Shown: positions 35,476-48,944, counted from the first letter of the stretch. The stretch: 64,000 nt of DNA from Roseococcus microcysteis (GCF_014764365.1 NZ_CP061718.1:2558501-2622500), one strand, 5' to 3'. Numbers and translations are program-made. The notes: a model not told the origin generated them from the letters alone.

Positions 35476-36426
35476 TCAGGACGGGTCGGGGAAGACCTCC
35501 ATGGCAGCCCCGTGCGGGTCGGTCCAGGCCCGGGGCACGCCATTCACCGCCAGCAGGAAGCGCCCCGCGGCGGGCGGGGGCCCGGGCGGCGCGAGGCCGG
35601 GCAGCACGCCCGGCGCCTCATTGGCGATCCAGACATCGCAGAGGCCGCCCACCTCGCGCATGAAGGCGGCGCGGTCGGCGGGGTCCGGCAGATAGGCCAG
35701 CACGGCGGTGTGGAAGATGACGCGGGTGGTGCCGGCGGGGGCCTCGGCGGCCAGCGCCGCCAGGTCCCGCCGCAGGTCGCCCGCCACCAGCCGGGGCGGG
35801 TCCGCGGCCGCCAACGCCAGCGCGGCGTCCAGCCTTTCGGCCCGGCCCCGCTGCTCTGGCCAGACCAGCGTCCGCAGCCAGGCGGCATCCTCGGGCGAGG
35901 CGGGGTCGAGCGGGTTGAGGTCGAGCCCCGCGCGCCAGGCGATGCGCGGCAGCGCCACGGGCGGCGCCATGCCGCGCAGCGCGCAGGGCAGCACCGGCGG
36001 CCCCTCGCCCAGCCGCGCCCCGCCATAATCGTAGCCATAGCGGTCCGGCAGCAGGCAGAGCCCGGCCGAGGCCCCCACCTCGATCAGCGCGAGCGGCTGC
36101 GGCAAGGCGGCCAGGAAGGGCAGCAGCACCGCGCAGCGCCCCGGTTCGTTCGTCTGGGTGGTGCGGGCCAGCATCGCGGCCCGCAGCGGGCCGGGTGCCG
36201 CCAGCAGCGCGGCGCGGAAGGCGTCGAAGCCCGTGGGCACGCCATGCAGGTGACGGAAGGCGGCGAAGAGCAGGTTGGGCTGGCGCCGCGGCTCCGGCAG
36301 GGCATCGAGGAAGGCCAGTATGTCCGCGTCGCCGGCCACGCCCAGCGCCAGCGCCTCATAGAGCGGCGAGCGCCCGGCCGCCTCGTCCGTGGCGAAGCGG
36401 CGGTAGCGCGCCGCCGTCCCGCTCAC
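35476..36426 (-). CDS. DUF2332 family protein
   Basis: A 316-residue protein with the DUF2332 layout: an N-terminal [20 protein letters not shown], then [19 protein letters not shown] near 140, then [15 protein letters not shown] near 235. The middle and end suggest a Rossmann-like methyltransferase core, and the family is only loosely studied. The start is a GTG at 36426 that overlaps the hisE stop as GTGA. The frame upstream of this GTG belongs to the hisE region and is not coding. It is the tail of the histidine operon but has no known link to the pathway. Confidence 0.78.
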   Translation of the reverse strand: MSGTAARYRRFATDEAAGRSPLYEALALGVAGDADILAFLDALPEPRRQPNLLFAAFRHLHGVPTGFDAFRAALLAAPGPLRAAMLARTTQTNEPGRCAVLLPFLAALPQPLALIEVGASAGLCLLPDRYGYDYGGARLGEGPPVLPCALRGMAPPVALPRIAWRAGLDLNPLDPASPEDAAWLRTLVWPEQRGRAERLDAALALAAADPPRLVAGDLRRDLAALAAEAPAGTTRVIFHTAVLAYLPDPADRAAFMREVGGLCDVWIANEAPGVLPGLAPPGPPPAAGRFLLAVNGVPRAWTDPHGAAMEVFPDPS

Positions 36427-36956
36427 GGCAGCTTGGTGGTCTGCGCGATGGCCAGCAGCGCCTTGGGCCGCGGCCGCGACGCCTTCTCGACGATGCCCGA
36501 GATGCCCTCGCGCCGGCGCAGCTCGGTCCAGACCTCGTCGGGGCGGATGCCGGCATCCACCAGCAGCAGCATGAGGTGGTAGAGCAGATCCGCGCTCTCG
36601 CTCACGATGGCGGAATTGTTGTGGGCCACGGCCTCGATGACCAGCTCCACCGCCTCCTCGCCCAGCTTCTGCGCCACCTTGGGCGTGCCGCGCGCCAGCA
36701 GCCGGGCGGAGTGGGACAGCGTGCTGTCGCCCGAGACGCGGCGGCTCTCGATGGTGGCCCAGAGCCGGTCCAGCACCCGCGCATCGCCATCCTCGGGCGG
36801 GGTGTAGGTGACCAGATGCGCGCGCTCCGCCGCCAGCACCGCCTTGGACAGGCGGGTCTTCTTGGCCGGCACATCCTTGGGCAGGGGCAGCTTCGCCTTG
36901 GGCTTCGCCTTTGCCTTCACCTTGGGCGCGGCCTTGGGCTTCACGGATTTCGCCAT
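36423..36956 (-). CDS. hisE: Phosphoribosyl-ATP pyrophosphatase
   Basis: A 177-residue enzyme that hydrolyses phosphoribosyl-ATP to phosphoribosyl-AMP, the second step of histidine synthesis. The MazG-like catalytic core runs from about 55 to 150 and contains [17 protein letters not shown] and [18 protein letters not shown]. The first 30 residues are a Lys/Pro/Ala-rich tail with repeats such as KAKAKPKAK, absent from most HisE proteins (about 100-110 residues). The start ATG at 36956 overlaps the hisF stop by one base; GTG at 36959 is an alternative. Confidence 0.92.
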   Translation of the reverse strand: MAKSVKPKAAPKVKAKAKPKAKLPLPKDVPAKKTRLSKAVLAAERAHLVTYTPPEDGDARVLDRLWATIESRRVSGDSTLSHSARLLARGTPKVAQKLGEEAVELVIEAVAHNNSAIVSESADLLYHLMLLLVDAGIRPDEVWTELRRREGISGIVEKASRPRPKALLAIAQTTKLP

Positions 36957-37726
36957 CACGCCATCTCCCGCAGGCGGCGCACGGGCCAGCCCGCGGCCTC
37001 CAGCGCATCCTTCGCTTCGTGGATCTTGTAGACGCCATCATGGAAGACGCTGGCGGCCAGCAGGCCGGTGGCCCCCGCCGCCGCACCTTCCGCGAAATGG
37101 CTTAACGAACCCACACCGCCCGAGGCCACCACCGGCACCCGCACCCGCGACGTGACCTGGCGCAGCAATTCCACGTCGAAACCCTGCTTGGTGCCGTCGC
37201 GGTCCATGGAGGTGAGAAGGATTTCGCCCGCCCCCAGGCTCGCCATGCGCTCGGCCCAGGAAACGGCGTCAATGCCCGTCTCGCGCCGGCCGCCATGGGT
37301 AAAGACCTCCCAGCGGCCCTCCGCCACGCGCTTCGCATCCACCGCCACCACGATGCACTGGCTGCCGAAGGCCTCGGCGGCGCGGCGCACCAGCTCGGGC
37401 TCGCTCACGGCGGCGGAGTTGATGCTGGCCTTGTCCGCGCCGGCCAGCAGCAGGCGGCGGATGTCCTCCACGCTGCGGACGCCGCCGCCCACGGTGAGGG
37501 GAATGAACACCTCGGCCGCCGTGCGCGAGACCACGTCCAGCATGGTGTCGCGGTTCTCATGCGTGGCGCCGATGTCGAGGAAGGTGACCTCGTCCGCCCC
37601 CTGCGCGTCATAGGCGCGGGCCTGCTCGACGGGATCACCCGCGTCGCGCAGCGAGACGAAGTTCACGCCCTTCACGACGCGGCCTTCCTTGACGTCCAGG
37701 CAGGGGATGATGCGGAGCGCGAGCAC
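36956..37726 (-). CDS. hisF: Imidazole glycerol phosphate synthase, cyclase subunit
   Basis: A 256-residue (beta-alpha)8 barrel. It has the [15 protein letters not shown] start with catalytic Asp, the second catalytic Asp in [13 protein letters not shown] near 176, and phosphate-binding glycine loops ([18 protein letters not shown]). With HisH it makes imidazole glycerol phosphate and AICAR from PRFAR and ammonia. Length matches the family norm. It is followed by hisE with overlapping stop and start. Confidence 0.96.
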   Translation of the reverse strand: MLALRIIPCLDVKEGRVVKGVNFVSLRDAGDPVEQARAYDAQGADEVTFLDIGATHENRDTMLDVVSRTAAEVFIPLTVGGGVRSVEDIRRLLLAGADKASINSAAVSEPELVRRAAEAFGSQCIVVAVDAKRVAEGRWEVFTHGGRRETGIDAVSWAERMASLGAGEILLTSMDRDGTKQGFDVELLRQVTSRVRVPVVASGGVGSLSHFAEGAAAGATGLLAASVFHDGVYKIHEAKDALEAAGWPVRRLREMA

Positions 37727-37828
37727 TGTGGATGAATGTCCCGGTCATCCAGGGCGCCGGATCACCCTGGGGCGAGGTGAATGTTTTCTTTTCGGCCCCC
37801 GGTCAAGCGATGGTTTCAGGCGGTGGGC

Positions 37829-38566
37829 TTACGCCGCCGCCAGCTCGAGCGCCGGCCCCGCCTCGATCCGCCCCTCATAGAGCGAACGGCCCAGGATGGC
37901 GCCCGCGATGCCATCCTCCTCCGCCGCCTTCAGCGCCCGCACATCCTCGATGGAGGCCACGCCGCCCGAGGCGATGACGGGCGTCTCCAGCGCCCGCGCC
38001 AGCGCCCGCGTGGCGTCGAGGTTCACGCCCGAGAGCATGCCGTCCCGGTCAATGTCGGTGTAGATGATGGCCGCCGCCCCGGCATCCTCCAGGTGCAGCG
38101 CCAGGTCGCGCGCGGAGAGGGTGCTGGTCTCGGCCCAGCCCTCGGTCGCCACCATGCCGCCGCGCGCATCAATGCCCACCGCGACGCGCCCCGGGAAGGC
38201 GCGGCAGGCCTCGCGCACCAAAGCGGGGTTCTTCACCGCGACCGAGCCCAGGATCACGCGCGTGACGCCACCGGCCAGCCAGGCCTCGATGGTGGGCATG
38301 TTGCGGATGCCGCCGCCGAGCTGCACCGGCATGCCGGGCGCGGCGGCCAGGATGCGCGCCACCGCCTCGGCATTGGCGGGCTTGCCGGCGAAGGCGCCGT
38401 CCAGGTCCACCACATGCAGCCAGCGGAAGCCCTGCTCGGCAAAGGCGCGGGCCTGCACGCCGGGGTCGGCGGCATAGACGGTGGCCTCGTTCATGTCGCC
38501 GCGCTTCAGGCGCACCACCTCGCCGCCCTTGAGGTCAATGGCCGGGTAGAGGGTGAAGCTGCTCAT
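37829..38566 (-). CDS. hisA: Phosphoribosylformimino-5-aminoimidazole carboxamide ribotide isomerase
   Basis: A 245-residue barrel enzyme, paralogous to HisF. It has [18 protein letters not shown] with the catalytic Asp and the [12 protein letters not shown] segment with the second Asp near 130-175. The phosphate loops are LGGGIRNM and ASGGVAS. It isomerises ProFAR to PRFAR, the HisF-HisH substrate. It overlaps the upstream acetyltransferase stop by four bases and is separated from hisF by about 100 non-coding bases. Confidence 0.96.
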   Translation of the reverse strand: MSSFTLYPAIDLKGGEVVRLKRGDMNEATVYAADPGVQARAFAEQGFRWLHVVDLDGAFAGKPANAEAVARILAAAPGMPVQLGGGIRNMPTIEAWLAGGVTRVILGSVAVKNPALVREACRAFPGRVAVGIDARGGMVATEGWAETSTLSARDLALHLEDAGAAAIIYTDIDRDGMLSGVNLDATRALARALETPVIASGGVASIEDVRALKAAEEDGIAGAILGRSLYEGRIEAGPALELAAA

Positions 38567-39135
38567 GCGATATGTCCCAGCGCGGCCGCGGTGCTGCGCC
38601 CGCCCGGCACTTCGAGGATGCGATAGTAGTAGTAGCCCGGAATGGTCTGCCCATGGGCCCGCGCATAGGCCGGGTGGGTGCCCCAGCGCGTGTAGCCCAG
38701 CCCCTCGAACAGCGCGATGGCGCTTTCCTGCGTGGCCCGCACATCGAGGTTGATGACGCGCAGCCCGAGCGTCGCCGCCCGCTGCTCCACCCGCCGCACC
38801 AGCATCCGCGCCAGGCCGAAGCCGCGTGCATAGGGGGCGATGAAGGCATGGGCCAGTTGCGCGGTGAAGGCCTGGGCCTCGTTGTGCCGCGGCGGGCGGA
38901 TGAGCTGGGCGCTGCCCACCACCTCGCCATCCAGTCGCGCGATGAAGAATTCGCGGTCCGGGATGAGCAGGATGCCGCCGAAATGGCGTTCAAGGGAGGA
39001 CCGGCTCTGCGCCTCCAGCCAGCCGAAGCCGCCGCCATCCACGATGGCCGCGTTGGTGGCGTCGCAGAGGTCCGCCATGTCGTGCGGCTCCAGCACCTCC
39101 ACCCGCTCGACGCTCATTTCCCGCACGGCGCTCAT
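38563..39135 (-). CDS. GNAT family N-acetyltransferase within the his operon
   Basis: A 190-residue GNAT protein. The acetyl-CoA site is [23 protein letters not shown] (near 90-112), where RGFGLA replaces the usual R/Q-x-x-G-x-G/A, and the C-terminal strand has [19 protein letters not shown]. It overlaps hisH at its start (ATGA) and hisA at its end, so it is tightly embedded in the operon. The substrate is unknown; histidine intermediates or a housekeeping amine are both possible. GNAT genes are seen at this spot in some related alphaproteobacteria. Confidence 0.85.
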   Translation of the reverse strand: MSAVREMSVERVEVLEPHDMADLCDATNAAIVDGGGFGWLEAQSRSSLERHFGGILLIPDREFFIARLDGEVVGSAQLIRPPRHNEAQAFTAQLAHAFIAPYARGFGLARMLVRRVEQRAATLGLRVINLDVRATQESAIALFEGLGYTRWGTHPAYARAHGQTIPGYYYYRILEVPGGRSTAAALGHIA

Positions 39136-39779
39136 GGCGACCAGCGCAGGAAGTTGGAGAGCATGCGCAGCCCCACCGGGCCGCTCTTTTCCACGTGGAA
39201 TTGCGTGCCCACGATGTTGTCGCGGCCGAGGATGGCCGGCACCGGCCCGCCATAGTCGGTGGTGGCGAGAAGCTGCGCCGGCGCGGCACCCTGCCAGGCG
39301 TAGGAGTGCACGAAATAGGCGCGGTCGCCGGGCTCGATGCCCTCTAGGAAGGGATGGATGCCGGGCGTGAAGTCCAGACCGTTCCAGCCCATCTGCGGCA
39401 GGGGCAGCGGGGCGCCATCGGGGGCGCGCGGGTCCATCGCCGCCACCTCGCCCGGCAGCCAGGCGAGGCCGGGGGTGGTGCCGTGCTCCAGCCCGCGTTC
39501 GGCCAGCAATTGCAGCCCCACGCAGACGCCCAGGAAGGGCGTACCGCGCCGCAGCACATGTTCGTAGAGGGCCGAGACCATGCCCTCCAGCGCGTCCAGC
39601 CCCGCGCGGCAGGCGGCGAAGGCGCCCTGGCCGGGCAGGACGATGGCATCCGCCCCGCGCAGCGCCGCGGCCTCGCGCACCAGCACCACCTGCATGGGGG
39701 CATCGGCCGCGCGTTCCAGCGCCCGCCGCACCGAGGCGAGGTTGCCCGAGCCCGGATCAATCAGCGCCACGGTCTTCAT
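39132..39779 (-). CDS. hisH: Imidazole glycerol phosphate synthase, glutaminase subunit
   Basis: A 215-residue class I glutamine amidotransferase. The catalytic triad is Cys in FLGVCVGLQLL (near 86) and His and Glu in TQFHVEKSG (near 195-200). The oxyanion loop is LPGQGAF. It supplies ammonia to HisF through a barrel tunnel. It overlaps the DUF2628 gene at its start and the GNAT gene at its end by four bases each. Confidence 0.95.
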   Translation of the reverse strand: MKTVALIDPGSGNLASVRRALERAADAPMQVVLVREAAALRGADAIVLPGQGAFAACRAGLDALEGMVSALYEHVLRRGTPFLGVCVGLQLLAERGLEHGTTPGLAWLPGEVAAMDPRAPDGAPLPLPQMGWNGLDFTPGIHPFLEGIEPGDRAYFVHSYAWQGAAPAQLLATTDYGGPVPAILGRDNIVGTQFHVEKSGPVGLRMLSNFLRWSP

Positions 39780-40186
39780 GCGGCCTCCCCGGCGAAAAGC
39801 CGCGCCAGGCGCGGTTCGGCATGGATCAGGCGGAAGGTCGCCGTTTCCTCATCCGCCCCGGCCACGACATGCACAAGCTTCCAGCCGCGCCGCGCCAGCG
39901 TCCAGCGCCGCGCATCCTGCCCGTGCAGGCAGAGCGCCATGTGCAACGCCGCCGCCACGGCGATGTCCCAGGGCGCGGGCAGCAGCGAGGTGCCCAGCAG
40001 CAGGGCGAGCGAGGCCAGCCCCAGCGCCCAGCAGCCATGCCGCAGCAGCCAGAGCGGGCCGAAAATCAAGGCCCAGAAGGACCAGCCCTCGCGCAGCAGC
40101 ACGGGCGCGCGGCCCGGCTTCGCGGTGCTGGGGACGGAGCCGGCGGCCGCGCCGGGCGGAAGGTGGACGGTCCAGACGCGCATCAC
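39776..40186 (-). CDS. DUF2628 family membrane protein
   Basis: A 136-residue protein with two or three hydrophobic segments (about 33-55, 57-72 and 78-93), beginning MMRVWTVHLPPGA. DUF2628 proteins are small and uncharacterised. They often sit between hisB and hisH in alphaproteobacteria, as here. The VLLREGWSFWALIFGPLWLL segment is the family hallmark. It overlaps hisB by four bases and hisH by four bases, so it is made in step with the his enzymes, but no role in the pathway is established. Confidence 0.82.
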   Translation of the reverse strand: MMRVWTVHLPPGAAAGSVPSTAKPGRAPVLLREGWSFWALIFGPLWLLRHGCWALGLASLALLLGTSLLPAPWDIAVAAALHMALCLHGQDARRWTLARRGWKLVHVVAGADEETATFRLIHAEPRLARLFAGEAA

Positions 40187-40794
40187 CCCTCCAGCGAGCC
40201 CTTGGTGGAAGGAATGGCGCCCGGCGCGCGCGGGTCCGTCTCGACCGCCATGCGAAGGGCGCGGGCGAAGGCCTTGAAGCAGGCCTCGGCCACATGGTGG
40301 GCGTTGGTGCCGGCCTTCTGGGTGATGTGGACGGTGAGGCCCGCATTCATCACCAGGGCGCGGAAGAACTCCTCGAAGAGTTCCGTGTCCATGGCGCCCA
40401 CCTTGTCGCGGGCGAAGGTGACGCTCCAGGCGAGGTAGGGGCGGCCCGAGATATCAATGGCGCATTCGGCCAGCGCCTCGTCCATCGGCACCAGGGCATG
40501 GCCGAAGCGGCGGATGCCGCGCTTGTCGCCCAGCGCCTGGCGGATGGCCTGGCCGAGGACGATGCCGCAATCCTCGGTGGTGTGGTGGAAATCAATGTGC
40601 AGGTCGCCATCGGCCTGCAGCGCCAGGTCCAGCAGGCCATGGCGCGTCAGCGCCACCAGCATGTGGTCGAGGAAGCCCACGCCGGTGGCGATCTCGGCCT
40701 GCCCCTGCCCGTCCAGCACGAGGGTGGCGCGGATGTCGGTCTCGGAGGTGCGGCGGGCGATCTCGGCGCGGCGCGGGGCGGAGGTGGCGTCCAT
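40183..40794 (-). CDS. hisB: Imidazoleglycerol-phosphate dehydratase
   Basis: A 203-residue single-domain IGPD, without the phosphatase domain found in E. coli HisB. The manganese-binding His/Glu motifs are GFLDHMLVALTRHG and HIDFHHTTEDCGI (first half) with the repeated pair later, HVAEACFKAFARALR. It dehydrates IGP to imidazole acetol phosphate. The start at 40794 was chosen because MDATSAPRRAEIARRT aligns with known N-termini; an upstream in-frame ATG would add 23 unrelated residues. It is the first gene of the minus-strand his cluster. Confidence 0.94.
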   Translation of the reverse strand: MDATSAPRRAEIARRTSETDIRATLVLDGQGQAEIATGVGFLDHMLVALTRHGLLDLALQADGDLHIDFHHTTEDCGIVLGQAIRQALGDKRGIRRFGHALVPMDEALAECAIDISGRPYLAWSVTFARDKVGAMDTELFEEFFRALVMNAGLTVHITQKAGTNAHHVAEACFKAFARALRMAVETDPRAPGAIPSTKGSLEG

Positions 40795-40868
40795 GGCCGC
40801 CCGTGTAATCCCGCCGGCCCCGGAAGGCCAGCGGTGCATGGTGCCCGGAATCCTGCTATCCATCAGGG

Positions 40869-41825
40869 ATGAAGCGCATCCTCGTCACGGGGGCCTCCGG
40901 TTTCGTCGGCCGCCATTTGCTGCCCGCGCTGCGGGCCTGCTTTCCGGCCGCGCGGCTGATGGGGGTGCGGCATGGCGCGGCCCTCGCCGGCTGGGATGAG
41001 GCGGTGGAACTGCCCCTGGAGGATTCCGCCGGGTTGCAGGCGGCGCTGGCCGCCCTTCGGCCCGATGGGCTGGTGCATCTGGCGGCACTTTCCTCCGTGG
41101 GCGGCTCCTTCCAGGACCCGCTGGCGGTGTGGGAGGTCAATCTCGGCCACACGCTGCGGCTGGCCGAGGCGGTGCGCGTGGCGGCGCCGGAATGCCGCTG
41201 CGTCTTCGCCTCCACGGCCGAGGTCTATGGGCTGTCCTTCCAGGGCGGCCTGCCGCTGGACGAGGACGCGCCCATGCGCCCGGCCAACCCCTATGCCGCC
41301 TCCAAGGCGGCCGCGGACCTGGCGGTGGGCGAGGCCGCGCTGCGCGGGTTGAGGGCGCTGCGCCTGCGCCCCTTCAACCACAGCGGCCCGGGCCAGGCAC
41401 CGGCCTTCGTCCTGCCCGCCTTCGCCCGCCAGGTGGCGCGCATCGAGGCCGGGTTGCAGCCCCCCGTCATGGAGGTGGGCGCGCTGGACCGCTGGCGGGA
41501 CATGCTGGATGTGCGCGACGTCTGCCGCGCCTATGCCCTTGCTCTGGACCGTTTCGACGCCCTGCCGAACGGCGCCGCCTTCAACCTCGCCACCGGCCAC
41601 CCCCAGCGCGTGGCCGACATGCTGGAGGCGCTGCGGGCGCGGGCCAGCCGCCCCATCGACATCCGCACCAGTCCCGGCCTGCTGCGCCCCACCGATGTGC
41701 CCAGCGCCAGCGGCAACCCCCGCGCGGCGCGGGACCTGCTGGGTTGGGCGCCGGAATTCACCATCGAGCAGACGCTGGAAACGGTGCTGGCGGATTGGCG
41801 TGGGCGGGCACGGCAGGAGGCGTAG
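40869..41825 (+). CDS. NAD(P)-dependent sugar-nucleotide epimerase/dehydratase
   Basis: A 318-residue extended short-chain dehydrogenase. The nucleotide-binding motif is GASGFVGRHLL at the N-terminus, the catalytic Ser/Tyr/Lys are in FASTAEVYG and NPYAASKAAAD (near 140), and the LRPFNHSGPGQAPAFV segment near 170 is typical of GDP-mannose 4,6-dehydratase and GDP-6-deoxymannose reductase (Rmd-like). No other sugar genes lie nearby. It is divergent from hisB by 74 bases. The exact substrate is not clear. Confidence 0.84.
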   Translation: MKRILVTGASGFVGRHLLPALRACFPAARLMGVRHGAALAGWDEAVELPLEDSAGLQAALAALRPDGLVHLAALSSVGGSFQDPLAVWEVNLGHTLRLAEAVRVAAPECRCVFASTAEVYGLSFQGGLPLDEDAPMRPANPYAASKAAADLAVGEAALRGLRALRLRPFNHSGPGQAPAFVLPAFARQVARIEAGLQPPVMEVGALDRWRDMLDVRDVCRAYALALDRFDALPNGAAFNLATGHPQRVADMLEALRARASRPIDIRTSPGLLRPTDVPSASGNPRAARDLLGWAPEFTIEQTLETVLADWRGRARQEA

Positions 41826-41861
41826 CTTGTCGCGCCGGGGCCTTCCCGTTCATATGCGCGC

Positions 41862-42317
41862 ATGACCATAGACGCGCTGGCGCCCTTCTATCTTTGGGTG
41901 AAATCCCTGCATTTGATGGCCGTGATGGCCTGGATGGCGGGGCTGTTCTACCTGCCGCGCCTCTATGTCTATCACTCCGAGATCGAGCCCGGCGCGGGGC
42001 GGGAGCATGAGCGCTTCAAGAAGATGGAACGCCTGTTGCTGCGCGCCATCATGAACCCCGCCATGATCGCGACCTGGCTGTTCGGCGTCATCCTGGTGCT
42101 GACGCCCGGCGCCGTCTCCTGGACCGAGGGCTGGTGGCACCTGAAGCTGGCCTCGGTGCTGGCGATGACCTGGTTCCACATGTACCTGGCGAAGCACCGC
42201 CGCGCCTTCGAGCGCGACGAGCGCCTGTTCCCCCAGCGCCACTGGCGCATCATGAACGAGGTGCCGACCGTGCTGATGATCGTCATCGTCCTCATGGTGA
42301 TCGTGAAGCCGTTTTGA
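41862..42317 (+). CDS. hemJ: Protoporphyrinogen IX oxidase, HemJ type
   Basis: A 151-residue membrane protein with four spans. Family-typical segments are FYLWVKSLHLMAVMAWMAGLFYLPRLYVY (split in the protein near residues 9-37), with the haem-ligand histidine in the LHLM motif, and WWHLKLASVLAMTWFHMYLAKHRRAF (about 84-110). HemJ oxidises protoporphyrinogen IX in alphaproteobacteria that lack HemG and HemY. It lies 162 bases upstream of rho, an arrangement common in this class. Confidence 0.93.
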   Translation: MTIDALAPFYLWVKSLHLMAVMAWMAGLFYLPRLYVYHSEIEPGAGREHERFKKMERLLLRAIMNPAMIATWLFGVILVLTPGAVSWTEGWWHLKLASVLAMTWFHMYLAKHRRAFERDERLFPQRHWRIMNEVPTVLMIVIVLMVIVKPF

Positions 42318-42479
42318 TCGGCCTTGTTGACGGGCGGCGCGGCCGCCCCTAACTGTCAAGCCACCGGCGCGCCCGCGAGGCCCCCGGCCCTTCCTCCGCG
42401 CAGATGTCTCCCCCGCCGGCCCGGCCGGACCCCGCCCCAGAGAGGCGTCGCGCCAACACCCGCGGAACACGTCCCCGCC

Positions 42480-43760
<1,281 letters not shown>

Positions 43761-43782
43761 TTTTTGCCCTCAGGCGCCGGGC

Positions 43783-43868
43783 GCGGCCTCCGGCCGCTTG
43801 GCTTTCGCCGCGCGGCGGGTGCGCCTGGGGCGCGGTTGCCTGGGCGGCGCCGGCCGCCTTGCGGCCGG
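43783..43868 (+). terminator. Two GC-rich hairpins downstream of rho
   Basis: GCGGCC-TCC-GGCCGC (43783-43797) and the stronger CCGGCCGC-CTT-GCGGCCGG (43850-43868). Neither is followed by a T tract, so they are not classic intrinsic terminators; a run of five T lies just before the first, right after the stop codon. They may stop or protect the rho transcript 3' end. The 267-base gap holds nothing else I can identify. Confidence 0.4.
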
Positions 43869-44027
43869 ATCCCGGAGTGGTTCGCCCTGAGACGCCGCCC
43901 CCCTTTCCGCGCAACCAACCCAACCCAAGATGGTTGAATGCTGGCGGCAAAGTGACAGCCGCCCCCATTTTCCCGCCGCCTTCCTGGTGCAACCAGAGCG
44001 GGAAGACGTTGAACAAGGAGTGACGCC

Positions 44028-44285
44028 ATGACCCGTCAATTCACCCTCGCCGCCGCTCTGGTGGCCGCGCTCGCCACCGCCGGCTGCACCAACCCCTACA
44101 GCGAAGGCCAGCGCGCCGCCGGTGGCGGCCTGATCGGCGCCGGCGCCGGTGCCCTGCTGGGCGGCATGGCGGGCGGTGGCAGCGGTGCCGCCATCGGTGC
44201 CATCACGGGCGGTGCGGTCGGTGCCGCCACGGGTGTGATCACCACGCCGCAGCGCCCGCGCGGCCGCGGCTACTACTACCGGTGA
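44028..44285 (+). CDS. Glycine-zipper lipoprotein
   Basis: An 85-residue protein with a lipoprotein signal ending at the lipobox LATAGC (cysteine near residue 20), so it is likely anchored in the outer membrane. The mature part is a glycine-zipper: GGGLIGAGAGALLGG and GAITGGAVGAATGVI, with small residues every four positions, as in OmpA-like or SlyB-type proteins. It ends in a basic/tyrosine tail. A near-identical gene follows 55 bases downstream, so this is a recent tandem duplicate. The role is probably in envelope integrity. Confidence 0.8.
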   Translation: MTRQFTLAAALVAALATAGCTNPYSEGQRAAGGGLIGAGAGALLGGMAGGGSGAAIGAITGGAVGAATGVITTPQRPRGRGYYYR

Positions 44286-44340
44286 GTCAACGGCGCGTTT
44301 GTGATAGGCTCCCTGGGTCACACCAGAGGAGCCGCCACGA

Positions 44341-44610
44341 ATGCGCCGCCTTGCCCTGCCCCTGACCCTCGCCGCCGCGCTCGCCACGGCCGGCTGCACC
44401 AACCCCAATGACCCGGCCCAGCGCGCCGCGGGCGGCGGACTGATCGGCGCCGGCGCCGGCGCGGCGCTCGGCGCCATGATCGGCGGTGGCCGGGGCGCCG
44501 CGATCGGCGCCATCACCGGCGGTGCCGTCGGTGTCGCCACCGGCGTGGTCACCACGCCGCAACCGCCGCCCCCTCCCTATTACGGCCGCCCGGAACCCGA
44601 GCTGAAATAG
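44341..44610 (+). CDS. Glycine-zipper lipoprotein, tandem paralogue
   Basis: An 89-residue protein closely similar to the preceding gene: same lipobox LATAGC, same AAGGGLIGAGAGA and GAITGGAVG blocks. It has a longer proline-rich tail (QPPPPPYYGRPEPELK). It has its own SD (AGAGGAG) and may have its own promoter in the 55-base gap. Its last 31 bases overlap the 3' end of the convergent Na/Pi cotransporter gene, an unusual overlap in opposite directions. Confidence 0.8.
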   Translation: MRRLALPLTLAAALATAGCTNPNDPAQRAAGGGLIGAGAGAALGAMIGGGRGAAIGAITGGAVGVATGVVTTPQPPPPPYYGRPEPELK

Positions 44611-46202
44611 TCGGAAGCCAGTTCCGGCGCCGCGTCGGGGTGGCCCGCCCGCAGGCGGCGCCGCCCCTTCACCGCCGCCTCGGCCATCCGGCGCAGAAGC
44701 TGCGCCTGGAGCAGCGCGGCATCCAGCGCCGACACATTCACCTGGCCGCGCGCCGCCGCCGCCAGCAGCGCGGCCTTCACCACCTGGTAGGCGGCCTCCG
44801 CCTCGCGGGACGCCGCCACATCATCGGCCATCACCGGCGTCAGCGCCTCCAGCGCGCGCATCCGCAGCTCGGCCCAGGGGGCGGGGGCGGCGCGTTGCGC
44901 GGGGGCGGCGGCCGCCTCGTCCAGCCCGGCCGCGAGCGCCGCGATGGCCTCCGCATGCTGGGCGGCACGGAGCAGATGCGGCAGGGCCGTGGCCACGCCC
45001 TCCGGCAGGGGCGCGGCGTTGAGCTGGGCCACGAAGCCCCGGACCTCCTGCCCCAGCGGCGCCACGGCGCGCAGCTCGGCTTCCGGCGTCGGGCCGGCGC
45101 CCGGGCGGATGCGCCCCGCCGCCCCCTGCGCGGCCAGGGCCAGCATCCGCGCCACCTCCCGCTCCAGCCCTTGCGCGGCCAGTTCGGGCACCTCGCGCAG
45201 GGTGGCGTCCAGGTGGTGGGGGCGGCCGAGTTCCTCCTCCGGCGAGGTGAAGCGGCCGGCCAGCCAGCGCACCATCCGCCCCGCCAGCGGCCACATCAGC
45301 AGCACGCCCAGCAGGTTGAACAGGGTGTGGAAGACGGCCAGGACGGTGGGCATGTCTTCGCCCGCGCCCAGGACGGCGGGGATCCATCGGCTCAGCCCCA
45401 GCAGCAAGGGCAACAGCAGCAGCGCGGCCGTCCCCGTCAGCAGGTTGAAGACGATATGCGCCATGGCCACCCGCCGCGCCGGGGCCGTGGCGCCGATACT
45501 GGCCAGCAGCGCGGTCGAGGTGGTGCCGATATTCGTCCCGATCACCGCCGCCCCCGCCAGTTCCAGCGGCACGGCACCCCCCGCACTCGCCGTCAGCGCG
45601 ATGGCCATGGCGGCGGCGGAGGATTGGGTGGCGAGCGTCAGCAGCACGCCCAGCAGCAGGAAACCCAGGATGGCAATGGGCCCGCTCTCGGGCAGGCCCA
45701 GCTCCGCGATGCGCGGCGCCAGCCCGGCGAAGCCGTCCTGGAGAATATCAATGCCCAGGAAGAACGCCCCAAACCCGGCCAGCGCCTGCCCCAGCCCCGC
45801 CAGCCGGGGCCGCCCCCCCGCCAGCAGGCGCAGCAGCATCCCCACCCCCAGCATGGGCAAAGCGGCGGCGCCGATGTCGAAGCGGATGCCGATGAAGGCC
45901 ACCAGCCAGGCGGTGGTGGTGGTGCCGACATTGGTGCCGAACACCACCCAGACGGCCTGGGTCAGGCTCAGCAGCCCCGCATTCACGAAGCCGATGGCCG
46001 CGACCGTGACCGCGCTGGAAGACCGCACCAGCGCCGTGATCAGGAACCCGGCCAGCAGCCCCCGCAGCGGGGACCGCGTCCAGGATTGCAGGATGGCGCG
46101 CAGCGCGCCCCCGGCCGCGGCCTTCAACCCCTCGGTCATCATCCAGGTGCCGAGGAGGAAGAGGCCCAGCCCGCCCAGCAGGGCGGTGAGTGCCGCGGTC
46201 AT
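44580..46202 (-). CDS. Na+/phosphate cotransporter family protein with PhoU-like domain
   Basis: A 540-residue protein with eight or more spans in the first 320 residues. The two inverted repeats carry the Na/Pi signature QSSSA-like motifs: LITALVRSSSAVTVAAIG (about 55) and LATQSSAAAMAIALT (about 190). The C-terminal 200 residues form a helical PhoU-like domain. It imports phosphate with sodium or exports it. The stop lies inside the 3' end of the convergent lipoprotein gene. The GTG/ATG start at 46202 is 48 bases after the acnA stop. Confidence 0.88.
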   Translation of the reverse strand: MTAALTALLGGLGLFLLGTWMMTEGLKAAAGGALRAILQSWTRSPLRGLLAGFLITALVRSSSAVTVAAIGFVNAGLLSLTQAVWVVFGTNVGTTTTAWLVAFIGIRFDIGAAALPMLGVGMLLRLLAGGRPRLAGLGQALAGFGAFFLGIDILQDGFAGLAPRIAELGLPESGPIAILGFLLLGVLLTLATQSSAAAMAIALTASAGGAVPLELAGAAVIGTNIGTTSTALLASIGATAPARRVAMAHIVFNLLTGTAALLLLPLLLGLSRWIPAVLGAGEDMPTVLAVFHTLFNLLGVLLMWPLAGRMVRWLAGRFTSPEEELGRPHHLDATLREVPELAAQGLEREVARMLALAAQGAAGRIRPGAGPTPEAELRAVAPLGQEVRGFVAQLNAAPLPEGVATALPHLLRAAQHAEAIAALAAGLDEAAAAPAQRAAPAPWAELRMRALEALTPVMADDVAASREAEAAYQVVKAALLAAAARGQVNVSALDAALLQAQLLRRMAEAAVKGRRRLRAGHPDAAPELASDYFSSGSGRP

Positions 46203-46250
46203 GTCAGAAGGGCCGGGGGCGGGGTGCCGCCCCCGGTGTCAGGCGCAGCC

Positions 46251-48944
<2,694 letters not shown>

